Positions 48,775-57,501 of a stretch of 64,000 nt of DNA are shown here, piece after piece (the first letter of the stretch is position 1; every line of letters starts with the position of its first letter). Below the pieces are notes generated by a model. The model was given only the letters and a program-made list of their open reading frames with translations, made no database searches and was not told the origin of the DNA. Origin of the DNA: Methylobacterium sp. Leaf117 (GTDB taxonomy: Bacteria > Pseudomonadota > Alphaproteobacteria > Rhizobiales > Beijerinckiaceae); NCBI RefSeq assembly GCF_001422985.1, contig NZ_LMNL01000023.1, positions 72,516 to 136,515 of the forward strand, given 5' to 3'. The translations under genes were made by a program, and so were the position numbers.

Positions 48775-49109
48775 GGGTCAGGGATCCTTGTTCGTCGCCC
48801 TCGCGCGCGGGGCGGCCGGGTCAGGGACGATCGCGGCGGAGGGCGTGCGGCAAAAGCCGCGACTGGGCGGGGGGTGTTGGCGAAGCAGCCCCGCCTGTCA
48901 ACCATCGGTGCGTCCTGCGAGGGGCCTCGGTCCCACCTCGGCTGACAATGAGCGCGGTTCGTCCCGCCCCTGGATGGCGATCACGGTGGCCCTGCGTCAT
49001 GGTGGCGTCACCCGGATCGAGCAACCATCGGTTGGGTCGCGGGCGGCGGGTCGGCTCGGGAGACCCGCCGAGGCGACACCCGCTTCGGAGGATTGAGAGG
49101 GCCCTGGTC
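48775..49109. other. 335-bp divergent gap, no supported gene
   Basis: Between accA (minus) and the patatin gene (plus). Very GC-rich, with no clear gene or promoter. GAGAGGG about 8 bp before 49110 is the likely ribosome-binding site of the next gene. Confidence 0.35.
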
Positions 49110-50228
49110 GTGACGGCATTTCCCAGCGGAGAATCCAACGTCCTCGTACTTCAGGGCGGCGGAGCGCTCGGCTCCTATCAGGCCGGGATCTACGAGGCGC
49201 TGGCCGCCGACGGCCGCACCCTGGATTGGATCGCGGGCATCTCCATCGGCGCCATCAACGCGGCTCTCATCGCGGGCAACCCGCCCGAGCGCCGCGTCGA
49301 GCGGATGAGGGCCTTCTGGGAACTCGTTTCCTCGGCGGTGACCGGGGTTCCCTGGTTCCCGGGCGAGAAGGCCCGGGCGGCGTTCAACGAGGCGAGCGCG
49401 GGCTGGATCGCCACCTTCGGCGTGCCCGGTTTCTTCAGCCCCCGCGTCCCTCCCGCCACCCTCTATCCCGCCGGCGCGCCGGAGGCCCTGAGCTACTACG
49501 AGACGGGGCCGCTCAGGGCGACGCTGGAGCGGTTCGTGGATTTCGATCTGATCAACGAAGGCCGAACCCGGCTCAGCGTCGGCGCCGTCAACGTGCGCAC
49601 CGGCAACTTCGCCTATTTCGACAACCGGTGCGACCGCATCACCCCCGAGCACATCATGGCCTCCGGGGCCTTGCCCCCGGGATTCCCGCCGGTCACCATC
49701 GACGGCGAGCCCTACTGGGACGGCGGCATCGTCTCGAACACACCGCTGCAATACGTCCTCGACGAGGAGAGCCAGCGCGACCTGCTGGTGTTCCAGGTCG
49801 ATCTGTTCTCCGCGCGCGGAGCCATGCCCCGCACGCTGATCGAGGCGGCCGAGCGCGAGAAGGACATCCGCTTCTCCAGCCGGACCCGGCTCAACACCGA
49901 CGTGACCATCGAGATCCGCAAGGCCAAGGCCGCGACCCGCAATCTGCTGGCCAAGCTGCCGCCCGAATGGCAGGGCGATCCCGACGTCGAGTTCCTGCGG
50001 CGGATCAGTCGCGACAACGCCGTCACGATCATGCAGCTGATCTACCGTCGCAAGGCCTACGAGGGAAACTCGAAGGATTACGAGTTCTCGCGCACCACCA
50101 TGCTGGAGCATTGGGCCGCCGGTGTCGGCGACATGCGGCGCTCCCTGCGCAGCCCGACCTGGCGCGACCGGCCGCACGACGCCAGCGGCGTCTCCGTGTT
50201 CGACCTCACCCGCGACGCGCGGGATTGA
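49110..50228 (+). CDS. Patatin-like phospholipase with DUF3734
   Basis: A 372-residue patatin-family lipid hydrolase. The oxyanion loop is GGGALG (17-22), the nucleophile Ser45 is in GISIG, and the dyad Asp204 is in WDGGI; a C-terminal DUF3734 domain follows (RRKAYEGNSKDYEFSRTTMLEHW). The start is a GTG at 49110. It is followed by acetoacetate decarboxylase and 3-hydroxybutyrate dehydrogenase genes in the same direction. That trio recurs in Proteobacteria that make polyhydroxybutyrate, so a role in lipid or PHB turnover is likely. Confidence 0.9.
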   Translation: MTAFPSGESNVLVLQGGGALGSYQAGIYEALAADGRTLDWIAGISIGAINAALIAGNPPERRVERMRAFWELVSSAVTGVPWFPGEKARAAFNEASAGWIATFGVPGFFSPRVPPATLYPAGAPEALSYYETGPLRATLERFVDFDLINEGRTRLSVGAVNVRTGNFAYFDNRCDRITPEHIMASGALPPGFPPVTIDGEPYWDGGIVSNTPLQYVLDEESQRDLLVFQVDLFSARGAMPRTLIEAAEREKDIRFSSRTRLNTDVTIEIRKAKAATRNLLAKLPPEWQGDPDVEFLRRISRDNAVTIMQLIYRRKAYEGNSKDYEFSRTTMLEHWAAGVGDMRRSLRSPTWRDRPHDASGVSVFDLTRDARD

Positions 50229-50297
50229 GCCCACCGCACCGTCCCGAGGGATCCCCGCGTGCCCAGGGGATCCCATCCTACATAGGGAGATGACCCC

Positions 50298-51041
50298 GTG
50301 ACCCGCGACGACATTCTTCAGGTCCCCTCGATGCCGGCTTTCAGCCCGAGCTATCCGCGCGGGCCGTATCGCTTTCTCCGGCGCGAATACCTGATCGTGA
50401 CCTACGAGACCGATGCGGACGCCCTGCGCCGGGCCCTGCCCGAGCCGCTGGAGCCGCATCCGGACAACCTCGTGTACTACGAGTGGATGAAGATGCCGGA
50501 TTCCTCGGGGTTCGGCGATTACGAGGAGAGCGGCTCGGGCGCGCTGGCCACCTACAAGGGCGAGGCCTGCAACTTCTCGATCCAGATGTATCTCGACGAC
50601 GAACCGCCGATCACGGCGGGGCGTGAGATCTGGGGCTTCCCGAAGAAGTGGGGCGTGCCGCGCCTCAAGCTCACCAAGGATACGCTCACGGGCACGCTTC
50701 ATTACGACGACGAACGGGTGGCGATGGGCACCATGACCTACAAGCACCGGAGCCTCGGGAACGATCTCGGCGCGGTGAAGGCGGGCCTCGGCAAGCTCAA
50801 CGTCAACCTCAAGCTCCTGCCCGACGTCGACGGCGGGACCAAGGTCGCGCAGCTCGTCGGCTACCGCCTGGAGGACATCACCGTCCATGGCGCCTGGGAG
50901 GGCGAGGCGCGGCTCCACCTCATCCCGCACGTCAATTGCCGGGTGGCCGACCTGCCCGTGCGCCGCATCGTCGGAGGCCGACACATGGTGGTCGACTTCA
51001 CATTGCCCTATGGGCAGGTGCTGCACGATTATCTCGCCTGA
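50298..51041 (+). CDS. Acetoacetate decarboxylase
   Basis: A 247-residue acetoacetate decarboxylase. The active-site segment GREIWGFPKKWGVP contains the Schiff-base Lys116 and the adjacent Lys117 that lowers its pKa, as in the Clostridium enzyme. The rest (VTYETDADALRRALPEPLEP, HYDDERVAMGTMTYKHR) agrees. It converts acetoacetate to acetone and CO2. The start is a GTG after GGGAG. It lies between patatin and 3-hydroxybutyrate dehydrogenase genes, which supports acetoacetate as substrate. Confidence 0.92.
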   Translation: MTRDDILQVPSMPAFSPSYPRGPYRFLRREYLIVTYETDADALRRALPEPLEPHPDNLVYYEWMKMPDSSGFGDYEESGSGALATYKGEACNFSIQMYLDDEPPITAGREIWGFPKKWGVPRLKLTKDTLTGTLHYDDERVAMGTMTYKHRSLGNDLGAVKAGLGKLNVNLKLLPDVDGGTKVAQLVGYRLEDITVHGAWEGEARLHLIPHVNCRVADLPVRRIVGGRHMVVDFTLPYGQVLHDYLA

Positions 51042-51155
51042 TCGCCCGGACGTCTCGACCCGTGCTCCGGCTCGCCGGACCATGGGTCCCGGGCTTCGTT
51101 CGCCCGCGCTCGCCGAACCGGCATCCGCCTCGGTAGAGCGTTCAAGGAGGTTTTC

Positions 51156-51941
51156 ATGATCCTGACATCCAAGACCGCCGTCGTCACAGGCTCCACCAGC
51201 GGCATCGGCCTCGCCTATGCCCGTGCCTTCGCCAAGGAGGGCGCCAACGTCGTCATCAACGGCTTCGGCAAGCCGGAGGACATCGAGAAGGAGCGGGCCG
51301 GGATCGAGGCCGAGTTCGGCGTGAAGGCGGTCTATTCGCCGGCGGACCTGACCAAGCCCGGCGAGATCGAGGGGCTGATCCGGCTGGGCGCGGACAGCTT
51401 CGGCTCGGTGGACGTGCTCGTGAACAATGCCGGCGTCCAGCACGTCGCGCCGATCGAGGAGTTTCCGCCGGAGAAGTGGGAGCAGATCATCAGCCTCAAC
51501 CTGTCCTCGGCCTTCTACACCATGCGGGCGGCCATTCCGGGCATGAAGCAGCGTGGCTGGGGCCGGATCATCAACACCGCCTCGGCACATTCCATGGTGG
51601 CCTCGCCGTACAAGTCGGCCTACGTGGCGGCCAAGCACGGCCTCGTCGGCCTGACGAAGACGGCGGCGCTCGAACTCGCCACCCACGGCATCACGGTGAA
51701 CTGCATCTCGCCGGGCTACGTCTGGACACCCCTGGTGGAGAGCCAGATTCCCGACACCATGAAGGCGCGCGGGATGACGGAGGACGAGGTCATCAACGAG
51801 GTGCTGCTCAAGGCGCAGCCCACGAAAGCCTTCGTCACCATCGATCAAGTCGCCGCCCTGGCGGTGTTCCTGGCCTCGGACGCGGCGAGCCAGATCACGG
51901 GCGCCAACATGGCGATGGACGGCGGCTGGACCGCGCAGTAG
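51156..51941 (+). CDS. bdhA: 3-hydroxybutyrate dehydrogenase (SDR family)
   Basis: A 261-residue classical SDR. The NAD-binding TGSTSGIG is at 11-18, NNAG at 90-93, and catalytic Ser143, Tyr156 and Lys160 are present. GYVWTPLVESQIPDTMKARG and the AMDGGWTAQ end are typical of D-3-hydroxybutyrate dehydrogenase. It interconverts 3-hydroxybutyrate and acetoacetate, the substrate of the preceding decarboxylase, and so links PHB breakdown to central metabolism. A GGAGG precedes the ATG. Confidence 0.93.
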   Translation: MILTSKTAVVTGSTSGIGLAYARAFAKEGANVVINGFGKPEDIEKERAGIEAEFGVKAVYSPADLTKPGEIEGLIRLGADSFGSVDVLVNNAGVQHVAPIEEFPPEKWEQIISLNLSSAFYTMRAAIPGMKQRGWGRIINTASAHSMVASPYKSAYVAAKHGLVGLTKTAALELATHGITVNCISPGYVWTPLVESQIPDTMKARGMTEDEVINEVLLKAQPTKAFVTIDQVAALAVFLASDAASQITGANMAMDGGWTAQ

Positions 51942-52022
51942 CGCGGCACCTCTCCGTTCCATGACCCTCCGTTCCACCCTGCCTCGATGGAGGGCGGAAC
52001 GGAGGCCGTGACGATCCTGCGA

Positions 52023-52367
52023 TCAGCGGCGGCTGTGCAGGAGCAGGGCGAGGCCGTAACCCACGGCGCCCGCGATCACGAGGGCGACGAAGGGGTTCTC
52101 CTCGACGCGGTGACTGACGACGCGGCCGCCATCGCGCAGGTAGGAGCCGCCACGCTCATAGGCGTCGCCGGCATAATCCGAGACGTTGTCGGCGACATCC
52201 CGCAGGGTGTCCTTGGCCTGACCGTAGATGTCCTGGGCGCGGCCCTCCGCCTCGCGGTAGCGGCCCTCGGCCGAGTGGCGCGAGGAGCCGGCGAGGTCTC
52301 CCGCAGCGCCCTGAACCTTGCCGCCGACTTCCTTGGCGGCGCCGACGATGCGATCCGTATCGACCAT
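52023..52367 (-). CDS. CsbD-like stress protein with C-terminal membrane helix
   Basis: A 114-residue protein. The N-terminus VDTDRIVGAAKEVGGKVQGAAGDLAGS is CsbD-like, the middle is an amphipathic repeat with many Gly/Asp/Ala (AEGRYREAEGRAQDIYGQAKDTLRDVADNVSDYAG), and the C-terminus is a single membrane helix (PFVALVIAGAVGYGLALLL) like DUF883/YqjD proteins. It probably associates with the inner membrane and may be stress-induced, by analogy. The ATG at 52367 follows GAGGAGAG. Confidence 0.8.
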   Translation of the reverse strand: MVDTDRIVGAAKEVGGKVQGAAGDLAGSSRHSAEGRYREAEGRAQDIYGQAKDTLRDVADNVSDYAGDAYERGGSYLRDGGRVVSHRVEENPFVALVIAGAVGYGLALLLHSRR

Positions 52368-52554
52368 TCTCTCTCTCCTCAACGCGGATGATGCGGGCGG
52401 CCCGTCCGAGGCAGTCGTATCCGAGGCCGGGGTACCCGCATCCGACCTTCACAGAACGCCCGACGGCGCCAACGGGACCCATGCGGTGAGATGAAAATCT
52501 TCCGGCGCCGGCAAACCACCACCGACAAACCAAGGCCCCGCAATCTGCGCGGGG

Positions 52555-52609
52555 GCAAGGCAGCGGCAAGGCAGCCGCAAGGCAGCGGCAAGGCAGCCGC
52601 AAGTCAGCG
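52555..52609. repeat. 11-bp tandem repeat, five units
   Basis: Units alternate GCAAGGCAGCG and GCAAGGCAGCC; the fifth is GCAAGTCAGCG. The stop codon of the peptidase-like gene (52604-52606) lies in the last unit. Confidence 0.9.
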
Positions 52610-53227
52610 GCGGGCGCGGGCGCGCAGGACGAGACGGCGCGCCACCTCCGCGCAGGCTTGGGCGAGGGTCTCCCCGGGGGCTTGGCGTAGCCTGCGAACG
52701 GCCTTGGCCGGCCGCCTGGTCCTGGGCGGCAGCGGGATGTGCAGGAACAGCGCCGGAGGCCCCTCCCGGAGGGCGCGGAAATAGGTGGCGTTGCAGAGAT
52801 AGCGCCCGGCATCCCGCGACGGGATCGCGGCGATCCCGCTCTGGCGCAAAACCGCCAGGGCGGGCGCCGCTGCCGGCGAGCGCCGCGCGGCCGGGCCGCC
52901 GGGTTCCAGCGTCGGTCGCGCCGCGATCCGCCCCGAGGCATCGGGGAACAGCCGGCTGGTGCGGTTGCGGCCCTGCACCTCGACCCGGACCCGCTTGGCG
53001 CGGGACGCGACCCCGAACAGCAGAATCGCGGCCGGAGCCTCGGCCAGGGCCGGCTCCAGCATCGCGGGGAGCGCCGCGTAGGTGGTGTGCAGGATCAGGA
53101 CCCGCACGGGTTCGCCACCGACCTTGGCGCGCGCGAGGGCGCCGACGCGGCGGGCGAGCGCCGCGCTCGGGTTGCGCGGCACGCCGGGAAACGGGCCGAA
53201 GCCGGTGATCAGCAGGCCGCCGGGCAC
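52604..53227 (-). CDS. Pyroglutamyl-peptidase I-like protein (C15 family)
   Basis: A 207-residue protein with the C15 fold: ITGFGPFPGVPRNPSAALAR at the N-terminus, a conserved Glu in VRVEVQGRN, the catalytic Cys in SRDAGRYLCNATYF and a His in LFLHIPL. The complete triad suggests hydrolysis of N-terminal pyroglutamate, though alphaproteobacterial homologues are often uncharacterised. The start is a GTG only 6 bp after the stop of meaB, so the two should be co-transcribed. The last units of the 11-bp repeat cover its stop codon. Confidence 0.82.
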   Translation of the reverse strand: MPGGLLITGFGPFPGVPRNPSAALARRVGALARAKVGGEPVRVLILHTTYAALPAMLEPALAEAPAAILLFGVASRAKRVRVEVQGRNRTSRLFPDASGRIAARPTLEPGGPAARRSPAAAPALAVLRQSGIAAIPSRDAGRYLCNATYFRALREGPPALFLHIPLPPRTRRPAKAVRRLRQAPGETLAQACAEVARRLVLRARARR

Positions 53228-53233
53228 TGGCCC

Positions 53234-54232
53234 CTACAGGCCGATCAGGGTGGCGATGGCCTCGGCCCCGGCGGCGGGCGAGGATTCCCCGCGTCCCACC
53301 GCGCCTTCGGCCTCCGCCGTCTGGCGCCGCACCTCGGCCGAGCCGACGAGGCGCTGGTGCAGGCGCTCATGGACGAGGGCCCACATCCACTTCACGTCCT
53401 GGGCACGGCGCTTCTGGGCGATCTCGCCGGTGGCCGTGAGCTTGTTGCGGTGATCGACGATCCGCTCCCACAGGCCGTCGAGGCCCTTGTTGTTCAGACC
53501 CGAGATCGTGACCACGGGGGGCGTCCAGGTCGAACTCGGGGCCGAGAGGATGTGCAGGGCCGCGCGGTACTCGGAGGCGGCGGCGCTGGCCCGGCGCTCG
53601 CCCTCGCCGTCATCCGCCTTGTTGACCGCGATCATGTCGGCCAGCTCGAGAATGCCCTTCTTGATGCCCTGCAGTTCGTCGCCGGCTCCGGGCAGCATCA
53701 GCACGAGGAAGAAGTCCGTCAGGTCGGCCACCGCCGTCTCGGACTGGCCGACGCCCACCGTCTCCACCAGGATCACGTCGAAGCCCGCCGCCTCGCACAG
53801 CAGCATGGTCTCGCGGGTCTTGGCCGCGACGCCGCCGAGCGTGCCGGAGGAGGGGGAGGGCCGGATGAAGGCGTTCGGATCGAGGGCGAGGCGCGCCATC
53901 CGGGTCTTGTCCCCAAGGATCGAGCCGCCGGTGCGGGTGGAGGAGGGGTCGACCGCCAGCACCGCCACCTTGTGCCCCGCCGCCGTCAGATTGGCGCCCA
54001 GCGCGTCGATGGTGGTCGACTTGCCCACCCCGGGCACGCCCGTGATGCCGACGCGGATCGCGGTTCCGGTGTGCGGCAGCACCGCATCGATGAGCGCCCG
54101 TGCCGCCGCCCGGTGATCGGCCCGCTTCGACTCCGCCAGGGTGATGGCCCGCGCCAGGGCGGCGCGGTCTCCCCCGAGCAGCCGCTCGCGCAAGGCATCG
54201 ATGTCGAGGGCGGGTGCGGATGAGACGGCCAT
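53234..54232 (-). CDS. meaB: MeaB: GTPase chaperone of methylmalonyl-CoA mutase
   Basis: A 332-residue G3E-type GTPase of the MeaB/ArgK family. The P-loop GVPGVGKST lies near residue 63, then VDPSSTRTGGSILGDKTRM, a Walker B region in VILVETVGVGQSE, and the base-recognition NKADD. It protects and reloads the cobalamin-dependent methylmalonyl-CoA mutase; the founding member was found in Methylobacterium extorquens. The ATG at 54232 begins the family N-terminus. The mutase genes are not in the window. Confidence 0.95.
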   Translation of the reverse strand: MAVSSAPALDIDALRERLLGGDRAALARAITLAESKRADHRAAARALIDAVLPHTGTAIRVGITGVPGVGKSTTIDALGANLTAAGHKVAVLAVDPSSTRTGGSILGDKTRMARLALDPNAFIRPSPSSGTLGGVAAKTRETMLLCEAAGFDVILVETVGVGQSETAVADLTDFFLVLMLPGAGDELQGIKKGILELADMIAVNKADDGEGERRASAAASEYRAALHILSAPSSTWTPPVVTISGLNNKGLDGLWERIVDHRNKLTATGEIAQKRRAQDVKWMWALVHERLHQRLVGSAEVRRQTAEAEGAVGRGESSPAAGAEAIATLIGL

Positions 54233-54496
54233 GGCTGCTTCTTTGCCGGTCCCGCCGGGTTTCGTCGAGGGGGGCGCGCCTGCGCGGGAGCGCTTCCCCC
54301 GCAAACCGGCGTGATCCCAGCCGGGTCCGAGACAGGTCCGAGTCCTGTGGGATCGGGGACACAGGACTGCCTGTGCCCGCAATCCACATCGCCACGGCCA
54401 CGCTCACGCCCCGCCATGGTCACGATCCTCGTCGACAGGATAGCTCCACGTCAGGCCCGCCCCGGGGCCGCCACGTTCAGGGCTGCCTTGCACGAC

Positions 54497-55555
54497 ATGA
54501 TTCGATCCGAGATCCGCCCCCACGCTCCCACCCGTCGCGCGCTCCTGCGGTTCGCCGCCCTCTCGGGGGTGGCCGGCCTCACGCCGGGGCTGGCGGGCTG
54601 CGTGGCAGACGGTCTCGTCAGCGACGCGGTGGGCGGCGGGGTGCCCGAGCGCCAGTCGGCCCTCGACGTCAGCCCCATCCTCCTCGTGGCCACCACGCGC
54701 AAGCCGGTCGGCTCGCCCCCGAAGAGCCCCTATTTCAGCTCCGAGCGCGGGCGCGGCCTCAGCTTCGCCGAAGTGCGGCTCTCGGCGCCCGACCGCTCGC
54801 TGATCGGCAAGGTCTCCTCGGTGGTCACCGGCGACTGGGCCGTGACCGCCGTGCCGCAGGTGGAGACGGGTCCGGGCGCGGCCGCGGCCTTCGCCCAGGC
54901 CGCCCTCGGACGCGACGTCCTGATCTACGTCCACGGCTACCGCGAGAGCTTCCAGTCGGCAGCGGTCAGCGCCGCCAAGCTCTCGGACGGCATCCGCTTC
55001 CGCGGCGCCTCGGCGCTGTTCACCTGGCCCTCGGCCGCGGCCACCTTCGATTACGGCTACGACCGCGAAAGCGCCCTGTGGTCGCGCGACGGGTTCGAAG
55101 ACCTCCTGAAGGCGCTCGCGAACTCGTCATCCGGCGGGCGCATCAACATCGTCGCCCATTCCATGGGCACGTTGCTGACCCTCGAGACCCTGCGCATGCT
55201 GCGGGCCGAGGCCGGCGAGGCCGCCATGGCCCGCATCGGCGCGGTGGTGCTCGCTGCGCCCGACATCGACATCGACCTGTTCACCAGCGCGGTCGAGCGG
55301 ATGGGGCCGGACGTGCACAAGATCACGGTGATCTCCTCGACCAACGATCGCGCCCTGGAACTCTCGGGTGCCATCGCGGGCGGCGTGGTCCGGGCCGGGG
55401 CGGCGGATCGCGAGCGCCTGGAGGCGCTGGGCGTGCGCGTGGCCGATGCCTCCGACTATGGCGGCGGGCTGATCAACCACGACCTGTTCCTGTCGAACCC
55501 CGACGTCCAGGGCGTGGTCAAGCGCGCCATCGCCCGGGCCAGCGGCGGAGCCTGA
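54497..55555 (+). CDS. DUF900 alpha/beta hydrolase, exported lipoprotein
   Basis: A 352-residue alpha/beta hydrolase of the DUF900 family. The N-terminus carries a Tat-like TRRALLRFAALSG followed by a LAGC lipobox, so it is probably exported folded and lipid-anchored. The core has DVLIYVHGYRESFQ, the nucleophile in VAHSMGT, then APDIDIDLF and GGLINHDLFL with the likely catalytic His. Substrate unknown. I chose the ATG at 54497 because it starts the signal; in-frame starts at 54311 and 54416 lie upstream. Confidence 0.85.
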   Translation: MIRSEIRPHAPTRRALLRFAALSGVAGLTPGLAGCVADGLVSDAVGGGVPERQSALDVSPILLVATTRKPVGSPPKSPYFSSERGRGLSFAEVRLSAPDRSLIGKVSSVVTGDWAVTAVPQVETGPGAAAAFAQAALGRDVLIYVHGYRESFQSAAVSAAKLSDGIRFRGASALFTWPSAAATFDYGYDRESALWSRDGFEDLLKALANSSSGGRINIVAHSMGTLLTLETLRMLRAEAGEAAMARIGAVVLAAPDIDIDLFTSAVERMGPDVHKITVISSTNDRALELSGAIAGGVVRAGAADRERLEALGVRVADASDYGGGLINHDLFLSNPDVQGVVKRAIARASGGA

Positions 55556-55648
55556 GTCGCGGCTGCCGTCGGGAAACCAGCCCTTGGCCTGCGCCGCGTT
55601 CGCCCCTACACGGACGGCGGCCCCGGCCGCAGACAGGAAGGATTCGCG

Positions 55649-56008
55649 ATGTTCACTCTCGAGATCGATGGCGTGGCCATCGCGGTCATCAATGGCTCCG
55701 AGGAGGTCGCCAACGACCTCTTCACCTGCGATGGCTTCAAGGACGACATCCAGACCATGAAGAGCGACGGCAAGGTGCTGTGGAACGGCACCTCTCCGCT
55801 CAAGATCCGCCCCGCCACCGAGGAGGAGACCGAAATCTTCGAGGACGCCCTCGCGGAGGACGATTCCGAGGAGGACGAGCCCTTCGAGCCGGATGCCCAC
55901 CACGCCCAGGCCTCGAACGACGACGAGGACGAGGACGGCGATGAGGAAGACGACGCCGACATCGTGTTCCTGGTCGATATCGACGAGGATGGCGGCCTCG
56001 ATTCCTGA
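55649..56008 (+). CDS. Small acidic protein, unknown function
   Basis: A 119-residue protein. The first 55 residues form a compact predicted domain (FTLEIDGVAIAVINGSEEVANDLFTCDGFKDDIQ, then KVLWNGTSPLKIRPATEEE). The second half is dominated by Asp and Glu (EDDSEEDEPFEPD, NDDEDEDGDEEDDADI) and is probably disordered. I do not recognise the family. An AGGA lies before the ATG. Acidic tails of this sort bind basic proteins or metals; nothing here decides. Confidence 0.7.
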   Translation: MFTLEIDGVAIAVINGSEEVANDLFTCDGFKDDIQTMKSDGKVLWNGTSPLKIRPATEEETEIFEDALAEDDSEEDEPFEPDAHHAQASNDDEDEDGDEEDDADIVFLVDIDEDGGLDS

Positions 56009-56112
56009 CCGTCGACGGGTCCGGTGACCCGATCGCGGGTGACCGGACTGAACGTCGCCTTCGTTGGCCCCGCGCCAGGCCCCGCCGGTCGCGATGATCG
56101 GCGGGACGGAGG

Positions 56113-57333
56113 TCAGGCCGCGCGCTGCCAGGGCGGGAACGGATCGGGCAGCGCGCGATAGGGGGCGGCATCGAAGGTGCCCCGGTCCGGCCCGGTGTCG
56201 ATCAGGCAGGCATCAAGGGCGGCCCGGATGGCCGCCTCGTCCATGCCCGTGCCGATGAAGACCAGCTCCTGTCGCCGATCTCCCCAGGTCTCGCTCCAGA
56301 CCGCGTCGAGACGGCTGCGGAACTCCGATTCCTCCGGCCACCGGCTCCGCGGAATCGCGTGCCACCAGAAGCCCATGGCGCTGACCCGGGCCACGGCTCC
56401 CGCCAGGGAGAACTCGCCGACCCAGTCCGGCCGGGAGGCGAGCCAGAAATGCCCCTTGGCGCGGATCAGGCCCGGCCAGGTCGCGTCGACGAAGGCGTTG
56501 AACCGCGTCGGGTCGAACGGGCGCCGCGCCCGGTACACGAACGTGCCGATCCCGTATTCTTCCGTCTCCGGCACATGCTCCGCGGCGCCGTAGAGCTCCT
56601 TGAACCAGAGCGGGTGTTCCTGGGCCTTGTCCTCGTCGAAGAGGCCCGTGTCCAGGACCGTCGACAGGGGGATGCGGCCGTGGGAGGCCTCGACGATCCG
56701 CGCATCGCCGTTGAGGCCCCGCACCACGGAGCGCACCAGGGCGAGCGCTTCGGGTGAGACATCCGTCGCCTTGTTGATGACCACGACGTCGGCGAACTCG
56801 ATCTGCTCCACCAGGAGGTCGACCAGGGTTCGTGTGTCCCCTTCGCCCGCGGTCTCGCCGCGATGGCTCAGGAAGTCCGCCGAGCCGTAATCCTTGAGCA
56901 GGTTCACCGCGTCCACCACCGTCACCATGGTGTCGAGGCGGGCCACGTCGGAGAGCGCCCGCCCCTCCTCATCCCGGAATGAGAAGGTCGAGGCGACAGG
57001 CAGCGGTTCGGCGATGCCGGTGCCCTCGATCAGGAGATAGTCGAAGCGCCCGGCCTCGGCGAGGCGCCGGACCTCCGCCAGCAGATCATCCCGCAGGGTG
57101 CAGCAGATGCAGCCATTGGTCATTTCCACCAGGCGTTCGTCCGTTCGCGACAGGTTGGCCTCGCCACCCCGCACCAGGTCGGCATCGATGTTCACCTCGC
57201 TCATGTCGTTGACGATCACGGCGACGCGCCGCTGCTCCCGATTGTTCAGGACGTGGTTGAGCAGGGTGGTCTTGCCCGCGCCAAGAAAGCCCGACAGCAC
57301 GGTCACGGGCAGGCGTAGATCGGGGTGCAGCAT
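56113..57333 (-). CDS. CobW/COG0523 family GTPase, probable zinc chaperone (ZigA-like)
   Basis: A 406-residue COG0523 GTPase. Walker [10 protein letters not shown] is at 15-23, the metal-binding CICC is at 75-78 in [13 protein letters not shown], Walker B lies in [11 protein letters not shown], and VINKATD recognises guanine. The C-terminal CobW_C domain follows. The ATG at 57333 has a strong AAAGGAG. A Zur-like box lies 18 bp upstream, so the gene is probably switched on in zinc starvation and the product probably delivers zinc; cobalt or another metal cannot be excluded from the protein alone. Confidence 0.92.
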   Translation of the reverse strand: MLHPDLRLPVTVLSGFLGAGKTTLLNHVLNNREQRRVAVIVNDMSEVNIDADLVRGGEANLSRTDERLVEMTNGCICCTLRDDLLAEVRRLAEAGRFDYLLIEGTGIAEPLPVASTFSFRDEEGRALSDVARLDTMVTVVDAVNLLKDYGSADFLSHRGETAGEGDTRTLVDLLVEQIEFADVVVINKATDVSPEALALVRSVVRGLNGDARIVEASHGRIPLSTVLDTGLFDEDKAQEHPLWFKELYGAAEHVPETEEYGIGTFVYRARRPFDPTRFNAFVDATWPGLIRAKGHFWLASRPDWVGEFSLAGAVARVSAMGFWWHAIPRSRWPEESEFRSRLDAVWSETWGDRRQELVFIGTGMDEAAIRAALDACLIDTGPDRGTFDAAPYRALPDPFPPWQRAA

Positions 57334-57350
57334 GAACACAGCTCCTTTAG

Positions 57351-57371
57351 GAATGTTATAACGTAACATTC
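57351..57371. promoter_or_regulatory. Zur-like operator
   Basis: A 21-bp inverted repeat with perfect 8-bp arms GAATGTTA and TAACATTC, 18 bp before the COG0523 gene. It matches the alphaproteobacterial Zur pattern (TGTTATA-type half sites). Its position between promoter and start codon fits repression when zinc is plentiful. Confidence 0.75.
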
Positions 57372-57501
57372 GTCGGAGTTGCTCGGCGTTGTCAAGGTTG
57401 TGGCTCCCCGTCCGTCGCCCGTCCGCCCGCGTGGATCGGACGGACCCTCCGCTCATTTCCGGGTTTCGGAGCCCCGGATCGCCGCGTGGGCCGACAGCCG
57501 A

